Positions 7,487 through 15,670 of a DNA stretch of 25,039 nucleotides are shown piece by piece. The first letter of the stretch is position 1, and the number at the start of each line of letters is the position of its first letter. Source of the DNA: Candidatus Dependentiae bacterium. Lineage in GTDB: Bacteria; Babelota; Babeliae; Babelales; UASB340. The notes under the pieces are model-generated. The model ran no database searches. It saw only the letters and a program-made list of their open reading frames with translations, and was not told the DNA's origin. The position numbers were made by a program, and so were the translations under genes. The stretch spans positions 1 to 25,039 of the forward strand of contig JAHIKO010000056.1 in NCBI GenBank assembly GCA_018897535.1. Reading direction: 5' to 3'.

Positions 7487-8419
7487 GTGAATAAAAATAA
7501 ATTATTATATTTAATGCTATTAAGTGCAATATCTTTAAATGTAAGTGCGACAGAAACAAATCTTGAAGAGATTAAAAATAAAGCTTTGAACTATTCCAAT
7601 GGCTGTTTGTTTTTCAATGCTACTGAAAAAGATCCGGAGATTTTAATTTTAGATATGGATATAAATACTTATAGAAAATTAAAACTTGGATACAATGACC
7701 CTATTACAAACAAAAATGCTCATATTAAAGCTGCCGAGCAACTAGAATTTATGACAGTAATAAATGAATCTATAAACAAATATGCTTCAAATTTAAGAAT
7801 TCAAAAAAAATATGTAGGTGACAGAGATACTGTTTTGGGAAAAGCATTGGAAACTGTATTTTTACCGGAAACATATTACCAAGGCAAAGTAATTATAGAT
7901 GAGTGCAAAGCACAAACACCTATGTTTTGGGTTTTAAAAGACGAAGCACAATTGGATGCTATTAAAAATTATATGATTAATAATATTGGCGAAGAAATTC
8001 AAGAAAAAACACTATTATTAATCAAAGTTTTAAATACAAGAGAACTTGCTAATTTAAGTGCAGACAATTTAGACTTTTTAAATAAATATTTTTATCTGTT
8101 TCCAGTAACAGATACAGATGTAAAGAAGTTTTTTGATAAAGCAAAATCTGAAATAGCAGATCGCGGCTTTGATATGTCGGATGCAAAAATAGTTGGCGAC
8201 ACAATACGTGAAAATGTATTTGGTGCTGTTGAAAAAGAGTTTAAAGATTACAAAGTTGAAAATTGGGCAAAATATTTAGGTAGCGCAGTAGCAACGGCAG
8301 TTACCATGGAAATAATTTCTCCAATATTCAAAACTGCTAAAGAACGTTGTAAAAAAGATTTATCAAATTTTATGGGATTAACCGCTGCTAATGATAAAAT
8401 AAAAGGTGAAGATAACTAA
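7487..8419 (+). CDS. Hypothetical secreted protein, 310 aa
   Basis: The family is not recognised. I place the start at GTG 7487 rather than the in-frame TTG at 7451, because GGGAGA (7475-7480) sits six bases before it and because the protein then opens with a clean signal peptide: MNKNKLLYLMLLSAISLNVSA, then ATETN (likely cleavage after VSA). The mature part is about 290 residues, mostly helical and charged, with Cys in GCLFF near its N-terminus, another in DECKAQTP and one in KERCKKD. A glycine/alanine-rich stretch (YLGSAVATAVTMEIISPIF, about 262-280) could be a second membrane or amphipathic segment. It follows the glmM operon by 54 bases and ends before a strong terminator. Function cannot be assigned; an exported protein acting in the envelope or outside is likely. 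Confidence 0.75.
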   Translation: MNKNKLLYLMLLSAISLNVSATETNLEEIKNKALNYSNGCLFFNATEKDPEILILDMDINTYRKLKLGYNDPITNKNAHIKAAEQLEFMTVINESINKYASNLRIQKKYVGDRDTVLGKALETVFLPETYYQGKVIIDECKAQTPMFWVLKDEAQLDAIKNYMINNIGEEIQEKTLLLIKVLNTRELANLSADNLDFLNKYFYLFPVTDTDVKKFFDKAKSEIADRGFDMSDAKIVGDTIRENVFGAVEKEFKDYKVENWAKYLGSAVATAVTMEIISPIFKTAKERCKKDLSNFMGLTAANDKIKGEDN

Positions 8420-8440
8420 AAAACAATAATAAATTTTTCT

Positions 8441-8480
8441 AAAAAATAAGGGCTGCAAAATTTTGTAGCCCTTATTTTTT
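8441..8480. terminator. Bidirectional Rho-independent terminator
   Basis: A 40-base near-perfect palindrome: 20 bases on each side with a single G/T position, G-C rich in the middle (aagggctgc / gtagccctt) and with A runs and T runs at either end. It lies between the plus gene ending at 8419 and tlyA ending at 8506 on the minus strand and can terminate both. Confidence 0.9.
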
Positions 8481-8505
8481 AAGCCAAGATAAAAAACAAA
8501 ATTTT

Positions 8506-9237
8506 TTATCGTTCAAACAAAGCCAAAAACTCTTTATTTCCACTGGATGCACCAAGAATTGGTGATTCAATAACACCAACAGCTTTAAATCCAAATTCTT
8601 GCATACCTAATTTAATCTTTTCAATTACTTCTTGATGTACTTTGTCACTTTTTACAAGACCATGTTTTCCAACATTCTCTTTACCTGCTTCAAACTGTGG
8701 TTTAATTAGAGTAATAATTTTACCACTTGGTTTTAACAGTTTAACTACGGCCGGTAAAACTTTTAAAATAGATATAAACGAAAGATCAAGCGTTACAAGA
8801 TCTACAAGCTCAGGCAACTGTTCAAGATTTCTCAAATTGGTTTTTTCCATCAAAACCAAACGTGAATCACGTAAAACTTTTTCATGAACTTGACCAAAGC
8901 CAACGTCGATTCCATAAATTCTTTTGGCTCCTCGTTGTAACATGCAATCTGTAAAACCACCGGTAGAAATTCCGGCATCCAAAATTACTAAATCTTTTAC
9001 ATCGACATTAAAATGATCCAAAGCATGCTCAAGCTTAAACCCGGCACGGCTTACAAATTTTGGTTCATCAACAGTTAATAAAACATCAGCTTCTTGAACA
9101 ATTTGCGTTCCGGCTTTTGTTTCAACTTTACCATCAACCAAAACCTTGCCCTGCAAAATCCAACTTTGTATTTGATTTCTGGTAAATTGTGGGTATTTTT
9201 CTTGAACTAATAAATCTAATCTTTTTTTTATTTTCAT
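8506..9237 (-). CDS. tlyA: TlyA-family rRNA 2'-O-methyltransferase (hemolysin A family)
   Basis: 243 residues. TlyA methylates ribose 2'-OH groups in 16S and/or 23S rRNA using SAM; the hemolysin name is historical. Residues 1-55 form an S4 RNA-binding domain (RLDLLVQEKYPQFTRNQIQ, ILQGKVLVDG), followed by the linker RAGFKLEHAL and an FtsJ-like Rossmann domain: LDAGISTGGF (86-95) is the SAM-binding loop, DLVTLDLSFIS (about 146-156) the next strand, and KPQFEAG (179-185) the conserved motif with the catalytic lysine. Candidate catalytic residues are Lys68, Asp151 and Lys179. It starts eight bases after the Deg protease stop and is the last gene of a six-gene minus-strand run, ending at the terminator 8441-8480. 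Which rRNA sites are modified cannot be read from the sequence. Confidence 0.92.
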   Translation of the reverse strand: MKIKKRLDLLVQEKYPQFTRNQIQSWILQGKVLVDGKVETKAGTQIVQEADVLLTVDEPKFVSRAGFKLEHALDHFNVDVKDLVILDAGISTGGFTDCMLQRGAKRIYGIDVGFGQVHEKVLRDSRLVLMEKTNLRNLEQLPELVDLVTLDLSFISILKVLPAVVKLLKPSGKIITLIKPQFEAGKENVGKHGLVKSDKVHQEVIEKIKLGMQEFGFKAVGVIESPILGASSGNKEFLALFER

Positions 9238-9245
9238 CTCAAAAT

Positions 9246-10874
9246 TTAATTCTCCACAATCTTTTTAATCAAATCAGATTTTTTATAAAAATATCTCGAT
9301 GCAAGAGCATCTTCATCGTGCAAAATCTTTTGTATAGAAAGCGCTGCAAACATTTTATCTGCAGTCTTTACAGTTAAATAGCCACCCTTTTTACACTTTG
9401 ATGCCAAATCTCTAAACTCTTTTAAAGTTTTAACCTCTTTGCCGTTTATTTCATTGATAATAGCACCTGCATGCAAAATTCTTGCTTTTTGTGCCTGAGA
9501 ATTTGGCAAAATATGTGTAATAATTAAAGCTGGTTCATGCTGATTTTCAGGTTTTATGTAATTCGCAAGAAATGGATCACTTTTCGCAAATATTGCTATA
9601 TGATTTAAAGTTAAAGGCATAACAACCATGCCACCAATAACTTCATAATCAATTTGATCAGCCTCGAACTCATGATAAATGGCTCTTACCGGAGGTAAAT
9701 ATTTATCATCAAGTTTAAAATGAAAATCTTTTCTTTCACCACTTCTATAAATTACAAAATAAATATCATCGCCAACCGTAAATCTATTTAAAAAATCCAA
9801 TACGGAAATTTTATCTTCACTCCATGGTACGGATATTTCACCGTAAAGATCCAATTTGTATCCGTTTACTTCGTAAAGCATATCATTTTCTTTAACGCCA
9901 ACACTCTTTAAAATTGTATTATCAAAAACTTCAGCTATATACCATCCCCCCGGTTCAGGATTTTTCAAATATCTTACAATTTCCGGTGTAGCAACGGTAA
10001 ATAAACAACCAAGTACCGGTTTTCTTACAAGCTTAATTTTCTTCATATCTTTGATAGCACTTTTAACTTCATTTATTGGAATTATATATCCAACATTTTG
10101 TGCTCCGGCAATAATTGCAAAATTTATTCCAATTACATTTCCAAATTGATCTAAAGATGGCCCTCCTGAATTTCCGGGATTTAAAGGAGCCGTTATTTGA
10201 ATAAATCCGGCACTTTCTCTTCCACTCACAATACCTAACGTACTTTTAAGTTTTTCTTGTCCGAGTGGATAACCTATAGCTAAAACTTCCTGAGTTCTTA
10301 AAACTTTATCAGAATCACCCAACGGTAAAACGTTAATTTTTCCAAGTTCTTTTTTAACTTCTCTAAAAGACTGTTCAGTTAATTTTAAAAGGGCCACATC
10401 TTTATCCGGACAAACACCAATTACATCTACATCAAATTGTTTTCTACCAAACGAAGGTATTTGAACTTTAACACTGCTTGCTCCCGCAACAACATGATGA
10501 TTTGTAACAATATGTCCAAATTCATCACTAAAAAAGCCGGACCCTACACCTGCATTTTGTTTAGGCGTTTTATATGGTTCCATCCAATTAAATTCATCAA
10601 CCATTGTAAAAACTTGAACAACCGTATCTTTTACTTTTTTTTGAATATCGAGCCAATTTTTTGAAATTGTAGAATTATCCGCTCCATTTTTTAATTTTAG
10701 TTCACGATCTTTTTCAATTTCTTCACTTTTTTTGGCAACCAAGAATTCTATATATTTTTCCAATCTATGTTGTTTTGTACTAAATTTATAAAAAACAATG
10801 GCAACAGGAATAATTATTACTAAAAAAATAATAATAAAATTTTTCCAAAAAACAGAGCTGTCTTCTTTGTACAT
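9246..10874 (-). CDS. Membrane-anchored Deg/HtrA-type serine protease with PDZ domains
   Basis: 542 residues. An N-terminal hydrophobic helix (about 10-29, FWKNFIIIFLVIIIPVAIVF) anchors a periplasmic protease. The trypsin-like domain has a full triad: His127 in TNHHVVAG, Asp159 in PDKDVALLK, and Ser236 in LNPGNSGGP. It is followed by about 250 residues holding at least two PDZ-like regions (about 285-385, with VKENDMLYEVNG; and about 450-515, with ARILHAGAIINEINGKEVKTLKEF). Between them GGMVVMPLTLNHIAIF recalls the Deg proteases whose last PDZ is separated by a spacer, as in plant Deg9/Deg10, rather than E. coli DegP. HtrA proteases degrade misfolded exported proteins. The ribosome site is AAGGGGATTTT before ATG. 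It sits between pssA and tlyA on the same strand. Confidence 0.92.
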   Translation of the reverse strand: MYKEDSSVFWKNFIIIFLVIIIPVAIVFYKFSTKQHRLEKYIEFLVAKKSEEIEKDRELKLKNGADNSTISKNWLDIQKKVKDTVVQVFTMVDEFNWMEPYKTPKQNAGVGSGFFSDEFGHIVTNHHVVAGASSVKVQIPSFGRKQFDVDVIGVCPDKDVALLKLTEQSFREVKKELGKINVLPLGDSDKVLRTQEVLAIGYPLGQEKLKSTLGIVSGRESAGFIQITAPLNPGNSGGPSLDQFGNVIGINFAIIAGAQNVGYIIPINEVKSAIKDMKKIKLVRKPVLGCLFTVATPEIVRYLKNPEPGGWYIAEVFDNTILKSVGVKENDMLYEVNGYKLDLYGEISVPWSEDKISVLDFLNRFTVGDDIYFVIYRSGERKDFHFKLDDKYLPPVRAIYHEFEADQIDYEVIGGMVVMPLTLNHIAIFAKSDPFLANYIKPENQHEPALIITHILPNSQAQKARILHAGAIINEINGKEVKTLKEFRDLASKCKKGGYLTVKTADKMFAALSIQKILHDEDALASRYFYKKSDLIKKIVEN

Positions 10875-10931
10875 AAAATCCCCTTAAATTTATTGTTTAT
10901 TTTAAAATTATAACAAAGAAACTTAATTTAG

Positions 10932-11690
10932 CTAAATTTTAGTGGTCAAATTTAACTTAAAATTAAAATATATGGCACTAATAAAGTAAAAAAAGAATAA
11001 TAAAATTAAAGTTCCATGAAACTGCATTACAAAAGACACTGCAAAAATTGTAAGCAATAAAAATTTATACCATTTTTTATAAGGTTTTAAAAAATTTTGC
11101 TTAAATGCCGGAAATTTTATTTTACTAACCATTAAGAATGATAGTATCAAAGATAAAATTAAAACTATTGGCAACATATAAATATCAATTTTATCATTCA
11201 TATTTAAATAAAACGCGACTAAAAAACATCCGGCTATTGTTGTAGGAAGACCTAAAAAAAATAAACTTTGTTCGTGTGATATAACGTTAAATCTTGCAAG
11301 CCTTAAAATTCCGGTTATAAAAAATATGGCACTAATAATTAAACCTAAAAAACCTAAACTTTTTAGCTGCCAAAAATAAATCAATAACGCCGGGGCCAAA
11401 CAAAAAGAAATTGAATCTGCCAGCGAATCAAGTTGTAAACCAATTTCGCTTGATACGCCAATAAATCTTGCCAATCGTCCATCGATTGAATCCATTAATG
11501 CCCCAAGCAGAATAAAATATGCTGCCGGCATAAAATCAGATTTTGAAGCAAATATAATAGAACAAAAACCAAAAAATGCATTTGCTATTGTAAAAATGTT
11601 TGGCAATAAAGATATACTTTTTTTAAAGAATAACTTTCTTTTAGATTTTAAATTTCTAAATTGTCTTATCTTTTTATGGGCAAAAAGCAC
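10932..11690 (-). CDS. pssA: CDP-diacylglycerol--serine O-phosphatidyltransferase
   Basis: PssA makes phosphatidylserine, the precursor of phosphatidylethanolamine, from CDP-diacylglycerol and serine at the membrane. The CDP-alcohol phosphotransferase signature is perfect: DSIDGRLAR, eight residues, then G, three, D, three, D (about residues 67-92). Multiple hydrophobic helices fill the rest, as expected. The open frame could begin at GTG 11717, overlapping grpE by 14 bases. I prefer GTG 11690 because GGGAGATTATT directly precedes it, giving a 252-residue protein that opens MLFAHKKIRQF and starts 13 bases after the grpE stop. No decarboxylase (psd), the usual partner, is in the window. PssA rather than PgsA is chosen from overall type (SLLPNIFTIANAFFGFCSI near the N-terminus, typical of PssA). 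Confidence 0.92.
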   Translation of the reverse strand: MLFAHKKIRQFRNLKSKRKLFFKKSISLLPNIFTIANAFFGFCSIIFASKSDFMPAAYFILLGALMDSIDGRLARFIGVSSEIGLQLDSLADSISFCLAPALLIYFWQLKSLGFLGLIISAIFFITGILRLARFNVISHEQSLFFLGLPTTIAGCFLVAFYLNMNDKIDIYMLPIVLILSLILSFLMVSKIKFPAFKQNFLKPYKKWYKFLLLTIFAVSFVMQFHGTLILLFFFYFISAIYFNFKLNLTTKI

Positions 11691-11703
11691 AATAATCTCC
11701 CAA

Positions 11704-12216
11704 TTACTTGGCCACACTTACCCTTGCATGCCTAATGACTTTGCCATTTAGGGCATAACCTTTATTTAATACTAAAACAATTTCTCCGGTTTTGTGAGAT
11801 TCTGATTCTACTTGCATCAATGCTTCGTGAAATTCCGGATTAAAGTCACCGGAACAATCAACTTCTTTAACATTTAATGCGTCCAACATTTTTTTGAAAT
11901 TTTTATAAATAATTTCAAAACCGTCTATCCATGATTTATTTTTCTCATCAACGCTAGACTTACTTAATTCAACAGCCCGCTCAAAATCATCAAAAATTGG
12001 CAAAATATCTTCTATAACAGCAAATCGAGCAAGATCCTCCCATTCAGATCTTTCTTTACTTACTCTTTTTTTAAAATTATCAAAATCTGCATTAACTCTT
12101 AACAGCTGATTTTTAATTGAATCTAACTCAATTTTACAATTATCAACTTGAACGTTATTGTCCTGTTTAACATTATCCTGTTCATTATTTATATTATTTT
12201 CTTGATCATTTATCAT
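11704..12216 (-). CDS. grpE: GrpE, nucleotide exchange factor of DnaK
   Basis: GrpE releases ADP from the DnaK chaperone. The start is set at ATG 12216 (170 residues), where GCAGGG lies five bases upstream. An in-frame ATG at 12273 would add 19 residues, has no ribosome site, and would give a hydrophobic start unlike GrpE. The N-terminus is acidic, Asn/Gln-rich and probably disordered, followed by the coiled coil (LLRVNADFDNFKKRVSKE, then ERSEWEDLARFAVIEDILPIFDDFERAV in parts) and the C-terminal beta domain (FNPEFHEAL, EIVLVLNKGYALNGKVIRHARV). This is the complete family pattern. dnaK and dnaJ are not adjacent. It lies 80 bases downstream of the exported hydrolase gene and directly upstream of pssA on the same strand. 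Confidence 0.94.
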   Translation of the reverse strand: MINDQENNINNEQDNVKQDNNVQVDNCKIELDSIKNQLLRVNADFDNFKKRVSKERSEWEDLARFAVIEDILPIFDDFERAVELSKSSVDEKNKSWIDGFEIIYKNFKKMLDALNVKEVDCSGDFNPEFHEALMQVESESHKTGEIVLVLNKGYALNGKVIRHARVSVAK

Positions 12217-12296
12217 AAAAGCCCTGCATATATCTAATAGTTTTTTATAAATATTATGTATGTATTTTAGCATATTAAAAAGTTCAAGAAAATGGC

Positions 12297-13253
12297 CTAT
12301 TTTATTCCCAATTTATCTTTAATCCAATCAAAGTTTAAAAATTCGAACATTTTACCTTTGGAATATGAATATTTTGGTAATCTTCCATCGGCAAATTGAA
12401 TTACTCCATTTTTTTCAAAACTAAACTTATCAAAACCTGATTTTTTCTCAGTCATTAAATAAAAAGGTATATACAAAATCCATTTAGCTATGATTTCAGC
12501 ATGCATTTGTGTGTGACTAGGTTTATTAAATAATCCAAACAAACCACTGTGTTTTATTTTAATTTCCAGATTGACAGCACGTTCATGTTTAGGTTCTGGT
12601 AACAATCTATCTCCAACCAAAGCTTGAATAATATCCCATTCTGAATATATATTAAATAAAAACTGTATCACGTTCATATTAGCCCAATAATCAGCGCCAC
12701 ATGGTGTACCCAAAATATAAGCTTCATCTATTAAAAAATCTTTTTTTAAACTTTTATTCAAAAATTTTAACTCTTTGTATGCCTTAACTTCAGCACATGC
12801 ATCTTCGTAATATTTTTGATCCCAATTATCTAAAGCTTTTGAATCAATATTTCTATCCAAAATAATTATTGGTTTATTGGCATCCTGAAGACCTTGAGCA
12901 ACAGCTAAAAATTGGCTTGCTGCCTTTATTACATGACCACCATAGCTGTGACCTATAAGAATAATTTCGCTATCTCCTTGATTGGCAATATCAATTACTA
13001 ATTTTGCAAGAGCTGTTGCAGCATCGCATCTTTCTATATGAGTAATTCCTCCGAGAAATTGCTTCCATGTAAAAGATATAACCTCTTCGCCCATATTTTT
13101 TGCAGCAGGTACAAGTGCTTCGTAAAAATATCCGCCGGGTTTATACCATGACATGTCATCACCAAAAGCGCCATGAGTAACAATAATTTTTGAATATAAA
13201 TTACTGCATATAAAAAATATAATTATAAAAATATTAGTTATTATTTTATTCAT
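12297..13253 (-). CDS. Exported alpha/beta-hydrolase-like protein
   Basis: 318 residues. Residues 1-21 (MNKIITNIFIIIFFICSNLYS) form a signal peptide. The mature protein begins with KIIVTHGAFG, the oxyanion-loop strand of lipase-like alpha/beta hydrolases, and carries the nucleophile elbow GHSYGG (101-106, Ser103). Candidates for the acid and base are Asp207 (SEWDIIQ) and His247 or His251 (KPSHTQMH). The overall layout resembles serine esterases and lipases, but I cannot name the substrate. The ribosome site is good (AAGGGAGATG). It follows the exported PP2C phosphatase by 43 bases on the same strand, so the two are probably co-transcribed exported enzymes. Fold is fairly sure, enzymatic class less so. 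Confidence 0.8.
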   Translation of the reverse strand: MNKIITNIFIIIFFICSNLYSKIIVTHGAFGDDMSWYKPGGYFYEALVPAAKNMGEEVISFTWKQFLGGITHIERCDAATALAKLVIDIANQGDSEIILIGHSYGGHVIKAASQFLAVAQGLQDANKPIIILDRNIDSKALDNWDQKYYEDACAEVKAYKELKFLNKSLKKDFLIDEAYILGTPCGADYWANMNVIQFLFNIYSEWDIIQALVGDRLLPEPKHERAVNLEIKIKHSGLFGLFNKPSHTQMHAEIIAKWILYIPFYLMTEKKSGFDKFSFEKNGVIQFADGRLPKYSYSKGKMFEFLNFDWIKDKLGIK

Positions 13254-13296
13254 AAAACATCTCCCTTTTTGATAAACAATATTATCAAAACTAATT

Positions 13297-14322
13297 TCAT
13301 TTAAATTTTACAACTAAAACAGTAATATCGTCTTTAGAGCCTCTTTCTCTAGCCGTTTCACATAATTTTTTTGCCAAATTTTCAAAATTAGCATTAAGCT
13401 TTAAATCAAAATAAATTAACTCTATGCACTCGTAATTTCCAACTTTATCCCAAAAACCATCTGTGGCTAAAACTAAATATTTTTCTGTCCCTGTTAAATC
13501 TATTTGTGTGACATCACAATTGGCATCAAGCCCATATTTTTTAAAATTAAAATCACCAAAAGCACTGTCTAAAGAGAGATACGTAAAATCATATTTTGAG
13601 TATTCTATGCCAATTTGATAAAATTCTTTTTTATCAAAATTTTCTAAAGAAAAATTAGATTCAAGATCTTTTTCAGAATATAATTTTTTATCCAATCCAT
13701 AATAATCAGTTTTTTTAATACACCGATCTTTAACAGTAATATATCTTTCAAATTTATTCACTTTATTATCTTTTTTATCAAAAAACCCAATTGTATGCCG
13801 AAGATTGGCACCATGGCAAAGCATCATTTTAGTTCTAATTGAATTCAAAGAAGGTTTTTGATCTGTTGTAGCAAAAATTATTTCATCTTTATCATTAAAC
13901 AACACAGATCTGGAATCACCTACATTAGTGAAATAAATTTTTTTATCAACAATAAATACAATATTAGCTGTCGAGCCCATAGAGAAACCAATTTTTTTTT
14001 GTTCTAATTCATAATTAATATCTAAGAATAAAAAATCACCGAGAATATCCTTAATATCTAGATTCTTGAATGTACTTGATAATAAGTATTTTAAAAAAAA
14101 ATTAACAAAATTTTCTTTTAAATATTCTGCAACCAAACTACCGCCATGCCCATCAAAAACACCATATATATTTATCTTTTTGTCTAAATCTTCATTAATA
14201 ATAAAGCGATCCTCATTTTCCAAACTTTTTTTTGAATTTTCAAGCGAATAATATGAAATGCTTAAAGCATATATATTAGATGTAATAAATAAACTGAAAA
14301 AAACAATATTAATACATTTCAT
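13297..14322 (-). CDS. Exported PP2C-family Ser/Thr protein phosphatase
   Basis: 341 residues. A signal peptide at 1-19 (MKCINIVFFSLFITSNIYA) precedes a complete PP2C domain. Metal-binding and catalytic motifs are all visible: NEDRF (36-40), FDGHGG (56-61), SMGSTAN (114-120), VGDSRSVLF (134-142), ATTDQKPS (151-158), ATDGFWDKV (286-294) and GSKDDITVLVV (328-338). The GVFDGHGG...AEYL and TDGFWD forms are closer to eukaryotic-type PP2C than to the short bacterial PrpC type, which in addition is cytoplasmic. It is about 80 residues longer than PrpC, with an insert at roughly 180-280. PP2C enzymes dephosphorylate Ser/Thr using Mn or Mg. An exported one would meet non-self or envelope proteins, so a host-directed effector is a reasonable inference. 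It is the first gene of the six-gene minus run. Confidence 0.92.
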   Translation of the reverse strand: MKCINIVFFSLFITSNIYALSISYYSLENSKKSLENEDRFIINEDLDKKINIYGVFDGHGGSLVAEYLKENFVNFFLKYLLSSTFKNLDIKDILGDFLFLDINYELEQKKIGFSMGSTANIVFIVDKKIYFTNVGDSRSVLFNDKDEIIFATTDQKPSLNSIRTKMMLCHGANLRHTIGFFDKKDNKVNKFERYITVKDRCIKKTDYYGLDKKLYSEKDLESNFSLENFDKKEFYQIGIEYSKYDFTYLSLDSAFGDFNFKKYGLDANCDVTQIDLTGTEKYLVLATDGFWDKVGNYECIELIYFDLKLNANFENLAKKLCETARERGSKDDITVLVVKFK

Positions 14323-14437
14323 TTATACATCTTTCTTTATTGTAAAAATATTTTAAACTGTAAACGTATAATAACTAATCTTTTATACTTAAAATTTCTT
14401 TTAAAAAAAATAATATACAAAATCATAGGAGATTTAT

Positions 14438-14923
14438 ATGGGAAAAAGAGGCACAGAAATTATAAAAGTAAACGCAACTGAACTTGTCAAAAAATTGAAT
14501 AAGGCATTCGCAGATGAATGGCTAGCTTATTATCAATATTGGATTGGAGCTCAAGTTGCAAAAGGACCAATGAAAGAATCAGTAATTGCCGAGTTAAATC
14601 AACACGCAGCTGATGAATTACGTCATTCACAAATGCTTTCAACCAGAATCATACAACTTGGCGGCGCTCCAATATTGGAACCTAAAGATTGGTATGTTCA
14701 AACAAATTGCGGATATTCAGCCCCAACAAATCCTCATGTCAAAAAATTACTTGAACAAAATATAGATGGTGAACGTTGTGCTATAAATATTTATCAAGAA
14801 TTGATAGATTTTACAAAAGATAAAGATATTTTGACTTATGATATAGCTCAACAAATTCTTGCGGATGAAGTTGAACACGAAGACGATCTTGAGAATCTTT
14901 TAGAAGATATAAATTTAATCTAA
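14438..14923 (+). CDS. Ferritin-like protein, Dps-like (DPSL/bacterioferritin-type) family
   Basis: 161 residues forming a four-helix ferritin-like bundle. Di-iron ligands are visible: Glu27 (ADEWLAYYQYW), Glu60 and His63 (HAADELRH), Glu112 (DGERC), Glu144 and His147 (DEVEHEDDL). Two cysteines, Cys91 (TNCGYS) and Cys114 (GERCAINIYQEL), are in the positions expected of the Dps-like (DPSL, thioferritin) group rather than classic Dps or FtnA. Members oxidise ferrous iron, often with peroxide, and protect against oxidative stress. The ribosome site is excellent (AGGAGA, five bases before ATG). It is a single-gene unit with its own terminator at 14940-14970 and is divergent from the PP2C gene. No signal peptide, so cytoplasmic. 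Confidence 0.88.
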   Translation: MGKRGTEIIKVNATELVKKLNKAFADEWLAYYQYWIGAQVAKGPMKESVIAELNQHAADELRHSQMLSTRIIQLGGAPILEPKDWYVQTNCGYSAPTNPHVKKLLEQNIDGERCAINIYQELIDFTKDKDILTYDIAQQILADEVEHEDDLENLLEDINLI

Positions 14924-14939
14924 ATAATTTGAAATCAAG

Positions 14940-14970
14940 TTAGGATCTTAAACCAAAATTAAGATCCTAA
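14940..14970. terminator. Hairpin terminator between convergent genes
   Basis: A perfect 12-bp inverted repeat, ttaggatcttaa (14940-14951) and ttaagatcctaa (14959-14970), with a seven-base loop (accaaaa), followed by gaaattttattt. It lies between the ferritin-like gene and the convergent CYTH gene. Confidence 0.8.
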
Positions 14971-14980
14971 GAAATTTTAT

Positions 14981-15577
14981 TTATAAGTTTATATTTTTTC
15001 CAAAATCATAATTTGGATTAATAAAAATTGTCAAATAACCTCTATCAAATAGAACAAATTTTGTAATTTTGATAGCCTTTAATAAATTATAAATTTGTTC
15101 TATTCCATCCAAAGCAGACCCGTCATAATTTTTAAGTTCAATTTCAATAAATTCCCCGTGTTTATCGAAATTGTCGATAGCAAATTCAAATAAATTCTTG
15201 TATAAAAAAACTTCACGTTTTTTTTCAATTTCAATAACTTCGCTAAAGCCGGAATTTTTTAAAATTTCTATAACTTTAAAGCCATCCTCAACTTTAGTTT
15301 CAACTTCATCCACACTTAAAGTTTTTCCAGAATCATCAATTTCACGTTTTTTAAAACAAATAAAATTATCTTTATCGGATAATCTTAAGCGTAAAAAATT
15401 TAAAGCCTCTTTATATCCAGTTTTTGACATTGAATAAAACGAACATTTTGGATTATCAAAATAATAATCTGTAATATTTAATGAATTAATATACTTTGCA
15501 TTTTCGGTTAACCACAAATTTAATTTTTCGCTATTAGTTTTATCCAATTTTAATTTTATCTCTATCTCTTTTTGCAT
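14981..15577 (-). CDS. CYTH-domain protein (CyaB/thiamine-triphosphatase-like)
   Basis: 198 residues. CYTH proteins bind triphosphates in a beta-tunnel with metal; known members are class IV adenylate cyclases, thiamine triphosphatases and inorganic triphosphatases. The hallmark EIEIK (residues 4-8, the ExExK motif) opens the protein. Alternating acidic and basic strands follow, as expected: FLRLRLS, FICFKKRE, VDEVETKV, VIEIEKKRE and FIEIELKN, with a final FVLFDRGYL. Residues such as TDYYFDNP fit the CyaB-type group. No partner domain (such as CHAD) is fused. It is alone on the minus strand between the ferritin-like gene and metK, divergent from the latter. The exact triphosphate substrate cannot be told. 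Confidence 0.85.
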   Translation of the reverse strand: MQKEIEIKLKLDKTNSEKLNLWLTENAKYINSLNITDYYFDNPKCSFYSMSKTGYKEALNFLRLRLSDKDNFICFKKREIDDSGKTLSVDEVETKVEDGFKVIEILKNSGFSEVIEIEKKREVFLYKNLFEFAIDNFDKHGEFIEIELKNYDGSALDGIEQIYNLLKAIKITKFVLFDRGYLTIFINPNYDFGKNINL

Positions 15578-15602
15578 AAAATTCTTTCAACTAAATTTAT
15601 TA

Positions 15603-15630
15603 TTTACAATTATTTTTAAAGTTCTATTAT
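15603..15630 (+). promoter_or_regulatory. Candidate promoter for metK
   Basis: TTTACA (15603-15608) and TATTAT (15625-15630) with a 16-base spacer, 41 bases before the metK ATG. Each box differs from consensus at one position. Suggestive only in such AT-rich DNA. Confidence 0.4.
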
Positions 15631-15670
15631 TTTTGAAGAATAATCAACAAAAAAGTGAAAGAGTAAATTA

